Assembly (NCBI GenBank): GCA_025093555.1
Contig: JAIWNF010000002.1
Location: forward strand, 744,001-808,000
Reading direction: 5' to 3'
Length of the DNA: 64,000 bases
Source of the DNA: Circinella umbellata
Taxonomy: Eukaryota; Mucoromycota; Mucoromycetes; Mucorales; Lichtheimiaceae
The notes under the pieces: model-generated
Database searches by the model: none
What the model was told of the DNA's origin: nothing
The model's input: the letters and a program-made list of their open reading frames with translations, nothing else
Made by a program: the position numbers and the translations under genes
Shown here: positions 22,398 to 33,150 of the stretch, one piece after another
Numbering within the stretch: the first letter of the stretch is position 1
Layout: every line of letters begins with the position of its first letter

Positions 22398-23926
22398 TTA
22401 TGTTGGGGGACAAGATGGATTAACACCATGAGTCCAAATATATGTTCCACATATTAAAAACATAAAGCATTGACCGAGAATAATTGATACTAATCCATAA
22501 CGATAAGTATATTTTAATGGAAGATTACTTATTTCGACCTATATAAAATTTCATATATGTTTTTTTTTTTTGGGTGATATGTATAATATAGAACTCATTA
22601 CTCAATCCTTAATAATAATAATAAAAAAGAAGCTTTTCTTACCATAAAAGTAGAAATTGTTGTCAAGCAACCACAGAACCCATCCCCAATTCCGTGTAAC
22701 ACATCACATGCGATCGACGACATACCCACACCTGATTGTAATAAGGTCACAACTGCCAAAACAAGCGTTCCAATCATATTAGCAGCAAATGTTCCGAAAA
22801 AGAAATGGCCTTTCCATACTCTGGTATTTAAAACAGATAAATGCCACCGAAGTAAAGCACCGAGAGGCGCAAACACACAGGCCAAAGTCAAACTGCGTTG
22901 GTGTGTTGTTAAAGCGGCTGCCAAAATGACACCCATCCAACTCAAAGTACCTATAATGACGATGAGTACATCATGACGATTCAAATGACGTATGCTGAAT
23001 CCATGGGGAATGATTTCAGAGAGTGTATTTGAATGAATAAATGGTAGATGTGATAAAAGTTGACCTATATGGTAACCAAACACTAAACCATTCAATGACA
23101 TGGCCAAAGTCACTAATAATTGGGAAATAGCTGCAAGTATGTTGTAACCTCGATAATGTGCCGCAGCATCGTAATTAGAAAATGCTTTAAAAATATCAAG
23201 TTGCCATGATGAGAATGTTGTGATGGATCCACAAAGACCAGTAGATAAACCAACATGAATTGGAAGATACCTAAAGAAATAACTCGTCAATTCTGTTCTG
23301 TATACAACGATGTATATATATATATATTTTAATTACCATTGCATTAAAACATCTTTTTGTTGAACAACCATTCCCATAATAAAACACCCGATCCATTGTG
23401 CATACACAAGTGCGAATACAGGTTGACCATCATATGTTTGTAACCTCTGTAGTCCAATTCGAATCAAGGTACCCAGTATTGCCATGGGAATAATAATAAA
23501 ACTAATAGCAATCTTATTCTCTTTCAACACCACTGTTTTTTGCTTTTGTTGTTGTCGTGGTTGTGATTCTTCGGGTTCACTCACTTCAACAGTAGGACTT
23601 GTAAGATCAGGGAGTTCAGCAAACCTATACTGATCATCTGATACGGGTTGTTCACCTTCAGCTAGTTCAATAATAGGTTCTGTGTCTTTATCACTGCCCT
23701 GTTCCTCATCATTCTTGCGCCGATTCAAATCATGTTTCATTGGGTCATTAGGATCCATGGTCCCCAGCTTGGCATTATAAGGAAGTTCAGCCAAAACGTT
23801 GTCATTTTGATTACCTGAATTGGATTGTTCACCACCGGCGAGATTTATTAGTGTAGTGTGAGTACATTGACTATCATTATCTTTTGTATTATTATCATCG
23901 CGACGTCGTGACCGAAGCTCGGACAT
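22398..23926 (-). CDS. FEX1: Fluoride exporter, FEX/CrcB double-domain family
   Basis: Exons 23926-23337, 23270-22643, 22538-22398; 452 aa. The start is the ATG at 23926; a longer in-frame extension upstream is poly-Lys/Phe low complexity over the promoter and was not used. Residues 1-~140 are a charged acidic cytosolic tail. Then two CrcB-type repeats follow: GLSTGLCGSITTFSSW (204-219) in the first and GIGDGFCGCLTTISTF (390-405) in the second, each the conserved signature of the channel-lining helix break. About 9 hydrophobic helices are visible. Eukaryotic FEX proteins fuse two CrcB domains and export cytosolic F- across the plasma membrane. The tail is longer than in yeast (about 375 aa total). 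Confidence 0.92.
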
Positions 23927-24111
23927 CACGATCCCTTTGGTTTTTTTTTTTCCCGACAGAAAAAAAAAAAAAGGACGAAAGAGTGAGTTTTGACTTTTTT
24001 TTTTTTTTTTTACTTCTTTGATAAGAATAACCCTCTTTTTTTTGACCACTTCTCTTTTTTTTCCTGCTATATAACAAATAAAGAAAGAGAGAGGGAGAGA
24101 AAAAGAAAAAA
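23927..24111. promoter_or_regulatory. Divergent 185-bp promoter between FEX1 and a GNAT gene
   Basis: The two start codons are 185 bp apart on opposite strands. The region is almost entirely T-tracts on the plus strand (23940-23951, 23996-24011, 24036-24062) and a purine-rich GA run near the GNAT start. Such poly(dA:dT) tracts are nucleosome-disfavouring and could serve both genes. Confidence 0.55.
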
Positions 24112-25037
24112 ATGTCTAATCCATTAGAACGTTACTCGATTCGTCAAGCAACTGAACACGATCTACCAGCCATTACCGAGATTTACAATGAACGTATTGC
24201 AAACTCGACAGGATTGTTTTTTTATGAACCTGTTTCAGATAACTATATGAAAAAATGGTTAGACGATTCTCAAAAAATGGGTTATCCCGGTATTGTTGCA
24301 GTAGAAAAGACTACAGGACACACTGTTGCTTATAGCTACTTGGGTAGTTTCAGACCAAAACCTGCATTCAATTTGTAAATACAACAAAGAATAGAAAGAA
24401 AGAGAGAAGAGAGAGAGAGAGAAAGGACAGGATGGATATATTTATATATATATATATTTCAATTGGATCAGTAACACAGTTCATTTTCAAATATAATAAT
24501 ATATATATTTATATATATATTGTAGATCCGCAGAAATTACAGTTTATATTCATTTGGATCATCATCGTCAAGGACTAGGTCGTTTATTAGCAAGTGAAAT
24601 GATACGAATTGGAAAAGAAATGAAATTTAAAGCAATTACAGGTAAAGTGTTTGGTTGTCATTCTTTCTATAGGGAAGAAAAAGGGGGGAGATGGTTATTA
24701 TGGGGGGTGGGGATTCATGTTAATAATATAACATGATACATAAAGTATTATATATGTATATATTGACCCACTATTACTGGTACTACTATTACTGTTTTCT
24801 TTTTCAGCTGGTATTACCACTGAAAATACACCTTCTATTGGATTATTTAAATCTCTTGGATTTAATGAAGCAGGTGTATTCCATAATACTGGATATAAGT
24901 TTGGTCGCTTTTTAGATGTTGCTTTTCTTGAATATTGTATCCCAGAAACTGAAGGTCCTGGTGACGGAAAGATACCCACATTTATTCCATTCCCATGGGA
25001 TAAGTATGTATTTGGTCAAAGTTTATATAATAAATAA
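24112..25037 (+). CDS. GNAT acetyltransferase, phosphinothricin acetyltransferase-like
   Basis: Exons 24112-24374, 24526-24641, 24808-25037; 202 aa. Starts MSNPLERYSIRQATEHDLPA, followed by ITEIYNERIANSTG, the N-terminal pattern of the PAT/Bar/MddA group (IR.A...D...I..IYN). The acetyl-CoA loop is HHRQGLGRLL (100-109), then AGITTENTPSIGLFKSLGF and GVFHNTGYKFGRFLDVAF, both family-typical. Members N-acetylate small amines such as phosphinothricin or methionine sulfoximine; the substrate here is unknown. Introns 1 and 2 hold (GA)n and (TA)n tracts. Divergent from the fluoride exporter. The C-terminus (FIPFPWDKYVFGQ) extends ~30 residues beyond bacterial PAT. Confidence 0.88.
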
Positions 25038-28000
25038 ACGTTCTTTTTTTTTTATAATAATAAATAAAAATAAAATAAAATAAATAAAGTTTTAAATGTT
25101 ATATATTACACAACCTGCATTGTTTTACGAAAAAAGACATCACTCGTTACGAAAACAAGATCCATTTGAGCCCACGTGTTCATTGTTATATCGAATGACA
25201 TTAACTCCACACACGAATATACATAATTACAATAGATTCTTTAGACAAAAAAAAAACTTGTTTATTCTTTGTGTAGCCATCATCCACTTGTTTTTCGTAA
25301 TGCATTACATATATACGTAAGCACAAAAATCTTTTTTTTTTCCAAAATGTACTTTAAAATAGACAACGGGATCGCTGTTGCTCCGATGAACAATCCTTCT
25401 CCTCCTCACCCCCCCCCTCTCTCACCCCAAACAAAGAGGGAAAGCTTTAGTGGTCGGGTGATTATAATTCTTACCCGATCCAGATTAGTAAGAAGTTAAA
25501 ATGGCGGGGTGGGGGGGGAGAGCGAAAGAAATAATGCAAAAGGAGAATATACTAAGAATGGGAACATAACTATGAACGTGGCGCGCGTTTTTATGTTATG
25601 TCTATACATTTCATTTTCAAGTATTTATTCTTTTTTGAAGCTTTTTATAGTAACACAGTATATAATAATATTAATAATACATAAATAATAATAATTACAA
25701 TTATAATATTATTAGTTATTAGAATGATTTTTTTTTCAAACTAATAATCAAAAAAAAAACAACTTTTTTTTTTATTGAAAACAGAAATAGAATAAATAGT
25801 TATTTGTTTCTTTTATTTCCCAATAGAATGGTTATACGACAGCTTGGCAAATCCTAGAATTAAAAAACAGGTTTTGTTTATACCATGTTTATTGTACACA
25901 CGCTCTTTTTCTCACAAGATAAATGGCTTTAGGTGGGTTTTATAGAGATGAAAGAGGGAGATCAATTAAATCAAAGAAAAAAAAAGTGTGTGTGCGCGAT
26001 TTTATGTAGTACATAATTGCGTTCTAAACTATGTTATTGTACGACGACGATCTTTTTTTTTCTTCATCATCTTAACAAACAACACACTTCAGTATAACAT
26101 GAACATAATGTTTTTCTTTTTTTTTTACTTGCCAAGAGCTAAAAAAAACTGAGGTTGAAGGGGGAGAGAGAGAGAGAGAGAGAGAGAAATAGACTAGATA
26201 AGATTTTCTTTTCTCTTTTAACTTCTTATTCACTTATATAAATCTCCCCAAAGAAGGCTATTATAATATTTGTGTTATTAAAAAAAGAATTTTCGAATGC
26301 AGGTTGGCGATCTGGAACCAATAAGAAAGTGCTTCACCTTTTTAACATTATCTCTCTCTCTCTATCTCTTTAATATCCCCATTCTTTCTCACTCTCCCCT
26401 TCTCCCCCCCACCCCCAAAAAAAAGTAGCTTCTTCTTCTAGACGTAACTCGTTGTTCTAACTTCCCCCTTTCCCGAGTTCTTTTCGGTTGATATATAATA
26501 AATGTTTATATAATACAACAAAACATAAAATAATTGTGTATAAACTATAAAAATAAAAGATCCTGGGAAAAAATAAATACAGACTAATTAGATGCATACA
26601 TTTACATGTAGAATTCCTTTAACTAATAAATTGTTTCATGTTTTATTATATTATTTAATACTTGGATTATGTTAATAATTATTATTATTTCCTGGGGGGG
26701 AGAGGAGAAGAAGGATGGTGGTGGACAATGCTTACTTACAAGTTCGTAAATATAAAATTATTATATTATTGCTGATAAGGGAAAAAAAAGAATAGATTTA
26801 TAATTAGGATATAAATGATAATCAATTCATCTTAATAGGTCTCGGGTGGTTCTCGCGAGCAATATACATTGCTACGTATATTATATTTATATATATATAT
26901 ATATTATAGAGGAGATTATTTGTTAATTAATTTGCTGAGCAAGAAAGAGGGAAAAAGAAAAAAAGTAAGATGATCATTGGCAAGAGTGTGTAAATATGTA
27001 TATTCTCTTATATATGATGAAATTTCTTTTTGATAGAATCCGTTATCATTCATTCACTTTAGATAAAACACAGCTGACAAGAGAAAAAGAAAAGATAAGC
27101 TGATAAAGAAAAGTGAATCTTTTATATATTCTGTTTTTTTTTTCTCTGACTTATTTGATAATGTATGAATAAATACAAGTGTGTGAATTGTTATGCTTTT
27201 CTAATAACCTAAATGGAGTATAATTGAAAGACTCTCTCTTATTCTTTCTCTCTTTTTTTTGCTCTAATCCTTTCCCAAGAGATAATACAAAAGAGAAAAA
27301 AAAAAGGACAACCCCAGATTCCCAAACTATAATATTTTATATTTGGGTAACAAACAAACATGAGTTTCTTTATTATCTTTGAAAGAAGTTATTTTAGCAT
27401 TGAAAAAAAGGTGGGGTTCGGGGGAGGAGGTGAAAAGAATAAAAAAAAAGGGGGGAGCAAGCTTATTGAGGGATATTATAAAAAAAAAATTGAGGCGTAA
27501 AAAAAAAACACACACACAGAAGCCGGGAATCATACAAGCTTTGTACGAGTTTGCCTATTGTAAAGAAAATATGTTGGAAAAAAAATGAAGAAAACCCCGA
27601 CTTACAATAAGATTATAAAATATATAACTCTATTTATGTTTGCCTGTATCTGTGTAGCTTTGACACGGCCACTGCATGTAGGGGGGGGGATAAAGAGAAG
27701 GATCAGCCGTGACAGCAATCATTCACCAATAGGATAAATTTATAATATTTTTGTTTTAATGCAATTCACTTTTGATTGCGCAATTGCTGACGACATATAA
27801 TATTTAGAAAGAACTTTCTTTTTTTTTTCTAACATATATTATAATAGTAATACTATATATTAATAAAAAGCTATTGTTCTTTTCTATTGTCATCGCTATA
27901 GCAACAGCATAGCAACAATAAACTTGATTATATAAAATGGTTTTGCTTTTTTTAATTTTTTGTTTCGCATCACTCTCTAATAAGCTTTTTTTTTATATAA

Positions 28001-29589
28001 TGATCAAGGAGGATCAACTCTGTAGAAGGAGGGTAAAATAACAGTTTATATAGCTCACTACTTTTTTTCAATTTGGGGGTGGGGATTGGAAGAAATAATA
28101 TTTAATACGATAAAAAGAGTAATAAGGGGTATCGGGTGTAGCATTTTTTATTTTATTTTACTTTAAAATTTTTTTTTTATATTATAATAATACATTTCGT
28201 TTAACCAGCCACTCATGAGTTATTTTATCACTATCGCGCGTAAGCTTAACCGCGCCTCTGTTACTATATTCGCTTTTTCATGTTCCCTCCCTTTTTTCGT
28301 AACTTGCTCTTGTGTTCTCTATTTCTCTTTTTGTAAGTCACGGATGCAAATAGTTTAATCTCTCGCCAATAAAACGACTGGATAAAAAGAATCCGATATA
28401 AGATAATAAAAAATACCGACGATGAAGTTTATGCATTTTATTGGCTCGATAAGAAATCAATACAAGTTTATCTTTTTTAACTTCTAATAATGCCGCTTTT
28501 TAATGCATTATCTGGTCACAACTTAACTTTTCCCCAAATATTATTGGAAAGCATCATAAGTGAAGTGAAGAAAAAAAATAAAACAAAAAATATCAGAAAT
28601 AAAAAACCAAGATGATGGGCGCACGAGCGCGAAAAAAAAAAAAGTATCATGTTGCACTATATACCCAAAAAAGATCTTTTGCGTCGCGTGGATTCTTTAT
28701 ACAAACCAAAACATCAATTGGATTTCCGCATTACAGTAATAATAATAATAATAATAAGGTCAACCATTTTTATTTTTCTTTCATTTATATTATTGTTGTT
28801 TTAATATAAATAAAATAATAATATATCGGTTAGCCCTTTTTCTTTACATCAATTTTTTTCATCCCTAAAACTCTCACTTTGTTTCTAACAAGGGGATATA
28901 TGTATATGTATAATAAGCTTAACAACAACAAAAATGATTATTACTGTTTAGAGAGAGGGGAAAGGAGGGAGGGAGAATTGGGGGGGGGAGAAGAACATTA
29001 TGTTTAAACCAAAAGTTAAAAAAGGGTTTGGATTGATTTATCTTTTTTGTTGCACAAGCTACTTTATATTTTTTTATACAACATCCACAAAGGGTATCGA
29101 GATCTCCCTCTGCAATTGACAAAGAACCGGGGGAGTAAGGAAGGGAGGAAAAAGAGGTTGTAGCATTTTTGGGGGGGATAGCCAGAAAAAAAAAGAGAGA
29201 GAGAGGGACATGGGGGTCTTATGTTCGTTTGGGATTAACAACGCTCAACAACATTTTCTGTGTTTACTAAATTTACGAAGGATTTTATATATAGAGAGAG
29301 GCAACACACATATATCTTACTACATATTGGGACTATGTTTTTTTTTTTTGCGCGTATATAAAAACGTTACTTCGAAACCCACAGGAAATTCTTTTTTTTT
29401 TCTTTTTGCTTTTCTTTTTTTTTTAATCTATATTAAACTGTTCATAGTCGAAATTTATCGTTACTTTTTTTTTCACTTTCTTCTTTCATAAATACATATT
29501 TCACTATCACTTTTCCTATTCCCTGCTCTTTATTTCTGTTTATCTATCTCTTTTTTTTTTTTCCTTTTTTTGCGATTTATTTATTAAAA
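25038..29589. other. 4.5-kb spacer upstream of the GATA factor
   Basis: No supportable gene; the ORFs present are low-complexity. Contents: G/C-rich purine runs (25505-25520), (GA)n at 26163-26186, (CT)n at ~26350-26370, (TA)n at 26888-26904, (AAT)n at 28738-28757, several poly-T tracts up to 29570, and AGCAAC half-sites at 27888-27917 (ATCGCTATAGCAACAGCATA followed by GCAAC). The length suggests an extended regulatory region or a long 5' UTR of the downstream transcription factor. Confidence 0.5.
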
Positions 29590-30289
29590 ATGACTCAAAC
29601 AACAACCCCAGAGTACTTTTTGGTAGACACTTCAAATAATCGTCATAGTGTTTTACAACATCATACATTACCTTCACCTTCGTCTGCAAATGACACGTTG
29701 CACTCGACAACGTTGAGTCAGCATCAACAAACTTTCAATAGTTTTCCATCACCTACATCATCCAACGCATCATTTGATAGCCCTCATAATTTATTTTTTG
29801 ATCCAAACCACTTTCAAAATTTACCTATGGCTGTATTGCAATCTATTTCAGCTTTATACCAACCTGCATTGAATAATAATAATACCAACATAACTACATC
29901 GCCTGATAATTCAACTCAACAACAACAACAGGACTCGTACAATACACATTTTGAAGAGAATTCAGTTTCTATGGCTGCAGCTGCTGCCGCTTTACATATG
30001 GGCTCACAACAACAACAACACTATGATAAACATCATGATACACCTTCTTCTGTCGTGATTCCAGCTGAACCGACTTCGACTTCTGTCAGTACGACAGAAA
30101 AACCAAAAGCATCCCGGCCACCACGTCAACTCGAGTGTTATAACTGCCACGTCACTAAAACACCTCTCTGGAGACGTACACCTGATCGTGCTCATTCGTT
30201 ATGTAATGCTTGTGGTTTGTACTTTAAGCAATATGGTTCACATCGTCCATTACATATTCGTCAAAAGCAATTACAGCAACAGCAAGATC

Positions 30290-30325
<36 letters not shown>

Positions 30326-31406
30326 CTAGCGACACTCATGCTTCTACAAACAATACCAACAAGATGAATAATAAGGACCAGCGTCATTCATTACCAGCAA
30401 ATGAACAAAAGCAGCAACGTCGTAATAGTGAGAACAGCAACTGTCCATCTCCTATTATGAACAACAGTAACAAGAATAATGCAATTCATATTACAACCAC
30501 AGGAATATCAGTACCAAAAAATACAGTAACGACACCTCTGTCGATTCATATTCCTACTACCAGCACAGATAATATGAGCAATACCATGGGATCTATTGTC
30601 ACTATAGCACCACACAATACTACCATGGCAACGGAAAGAGTTACTATAAATGGTGATGAGCCCTTACTTGGTCAGTTTCTCAATGTAGATGATGAGCAAC
30701 AACGGTGTGCCAATTGCCTTCAAACAAACACTCCGTTATGGCGAAAAAATGAACGGGGTGAATCTGTATGCAATGCATGTGGTAAGCAGCTTATACATAT
30801 TAGTACCCATCTTACTCATTAGATTGGGGAACAAGAGAGAAAGAGAGAGAGAGAGAATAGTAAGGAGAAAAACATACTATTATAAAAGCTAATCGATTAA
30901 AAAGAGAGTTAACTGATACTTTTGAACTAACAAAATCACCATTTTATTTTCTTATTTTAGGCTTATACGCCAAATTACATCATAGAGACAGACCACGTAC
31001 TATGCATAAACAAAAAGTACAAAAACGACGTCGAGGCTGGTCTGGAGATGAGTGTGGTGAAGATTCATTATCACCCTCATTCGACCACCTTAACAAAATG
31101 GCTCGTTTGAATCCACCTAGTTCATTGCCTACACCACCACCACCTATTGGATTAGACCTTGAAAAAGAGATGCCTTCTTGGTTACCCGAACAATTTGATG
31201 ATCCAACGTTCACAAACTTGTTGGCTCAACTAACATCTGATCAAATGCAAAGCTTTTTAATTGTTTTGGAAAAACGATGCAATGTATTACGATCCTTATT
31301 GTATGGTGACCATCAACAACAAGAGTATCAACAAGAATCTGCTTCCTCATCTTCATTGTCATCCCCAACATTTAGTACATCACCCTTTGCATTACAGCAT
31401 TTTTAA
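29590..31406 (+). CDS. Two-finger GATA-type zinc-finger transcription factor
   Basis: Exons 29590-30781 and 30961-31406; 545 aa. Two GATA fingers: finger 1 C183-C186/C205-C208, spaced CX2CX18CX2C, with TPLWRR and [12 protein letters not shown]; finger 2 C373-C376/C394-C397, CX2CX17CX2C, with TPLWRK and [11 protein letters not shown]. The intron falls in the glycine codon right after the last cysteine of finger 2. Outside the fingers the protein is Gln/Asn/Ser/Thr-rich, with an 11-Gln run after finger 1, an Ala run (~138) and a basic tail KRRRGW after finger 2. The C-terminus contains a more ordered stretch ([19 protein letters not shown]). Such two-finger fungal factors often control nitrogen, iron or light responses; which one cannot be decided here. 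Confidence 0.92.
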
Positions 31407-32634
31407 TTATCATAATTATTATATACATACAATTCTATTTCATCCATCCATCGTAACAAAAAAGAAAATAACAAAAAAAAAATAACATTTGCAAAACTCG
31501 ACATACGCACATATATACATATATATATATAAAACAAACAACACGCACAATACAACAACATAACAACTTTTGACATAATCTAAATAACACACAAAGAATT
31601 TTTGCATGCCTTTTTTTGCTCTTATTTTTTTTATTTTATCTTGACCCCTCTCCCTTCCCCTCCCCCCCCCCACCCTCCTCTTTGTTTTTTTTCTTTTATT
31701 CTTTTTAAAACTTATACATATATGAACCTGTCTTTCTCTTCTTTTATATATATTTTGGAAATAAGCTCCAATACCTTTGATCCGCTTTTTTTTATATCTT
31801 TTCTCTTTTTCTCACACGAACTCCTCTTTTTCTTTTTTTTCCATGACCTGTGGATCGGGAACAAGGATGAAATAAAAAAGGAACCTCTTTTTTTTCTTAT
31901 ATATATATATATATATATATTAGTATATACCCCCTCTCCTCTCTCTCTCTTTCTCTCTCTTTCTCTCTTTCTCCTACAAGTATCATTATATGACCCTTAT
32001 ATTATCATCATGTCTTTTTTCTTCTTCTGATTTTCGTTCCATACACACTCCCTCAAATAGTCTTAAATTATTATTTGTACACTTTTTTTTTTATTATTAT
32101 TATTTTCCATCAAAATACTCTCTTTTTGGTTAATTACTTTTTTTTTATTTACCGGATTGATAAAGAGCCATTGTATAGTCTTATATATATATATATATAT
32201 ATTATTTAACTTAGTTAATTATTTTCTTTATGTTTTTATTTTGTTTACGTGATTTCAATAACAACAAAAAACTACTTATATGACAGCCAAATAACTACTA
32301 TAGTACACTATATTGCATTTACAACACATTATAAAAAATATTATTTTGAGAATAACAATAATAATAATAATAAACCATGTCGTCACCGATCGATATATTT
32401 AAGTAATATATTTATACAAAGATAACCAACATTGTTATGTAGCAAAGTATTTGACAAAAATATATAAACCTCTATATTTTCTTTTGGCCGGACTTAGGAC
32501 TTAAGACAAAGCGCCCATGAAGAACAAAACCTAATTCTTTCCATTAGTACATCTCAAGCGGAAAGCCTTTCTTGTGTACCCAATAAACTTAATATGCCAC
32601 AGCAAATTTACCAAAATAAGTCAAGTGCGCCACA
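31407..32634. other. Downstream spacer with microsatellites
   Basis: No gene. (TA)n at ~31511-31530 and 31901-31920, (CT)n at 31938-31970, (TA)n at 32184-32202, (AAT)n at ~32351-32372 and a C10 run near 31663. Confidence 0.5.
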
Positions 32635-33150
32635 AGCTGCTCACAAGGTGCGAATTAATTCACAAAAAAATCGAGTTACCTTTTTAGGATATACCTATTT
32701 TGGTATATGAGGTGACGTATAGGTAAGCTGAGTTGAATGTCTTTTAAACTACCTGAAAGACCATCAAAGTGTGCTTCAAGCAAGCGTTATTGATTCTTTA
32801 TAAAATAATGAACAGTATAAGCAATAATCAAATTCCATTTCTTTTTAAAGTTGAAAATAAAAGAAGGCTTCGCATTCATAAGAAAGCAACAACAACAGTA
32901 GTAGCGATCTTCAAGCAGAAAAAAGAAGTGGATGGGTAGATACCAAGATGTGAAGTACTGGCGATAGACAAGAAGCACTCAAAGTTATTGAGATATTTTA
33001 GCATTACCACATTAAGTAAGCAAGAGAGGAAAAATGAGGCCCAAACCGCCCTATTTTTAAGCCACTCAGATACCTAATTAGGTATGTCTTGTATACCATA
33101 TAAAGTAATGCTCAAAATTTTAAAAATTAATTCGCACCTTGTGAGCAGCT
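32635..33150. mobile_element. MITE-like 516-bp element with 26-bp inverted termini
   Basis: The left end 32635-32660 (AGCTGCTCACAAGGTGCGAA, then TTAATT) is the perfect reverse complement of 33125-33150. The trinucleotide ACA flanks both sides (left ...CCACA, right ACAGCC), a possible 3-bp target duplication. No coding capacity. The interior has a second pair of TACC/GGTA-type inverted motifs near each end (32694-32713, 33081-33102). Confidence 0.75.

Noticed and set aside
23927..24077. Poly-Lys/Phe N-terminal extension of the FEX frame and a second ORF beside it
   Set aside because: Pure translation of promoter homopolymers; ATG 23926 starts normal-composition sequence.
27327..27588. Overlapping ORFs on both strands
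   Set aside because: Low-complexity Lys/Phe translations of poly-A/T sequence.
31440..32030. ORFs over microsatellites downstream of the GATA factor
   Set aside because: Phe/Leu/Ser or Tyr-rich translations of CT, TA and T tracts, without domains.
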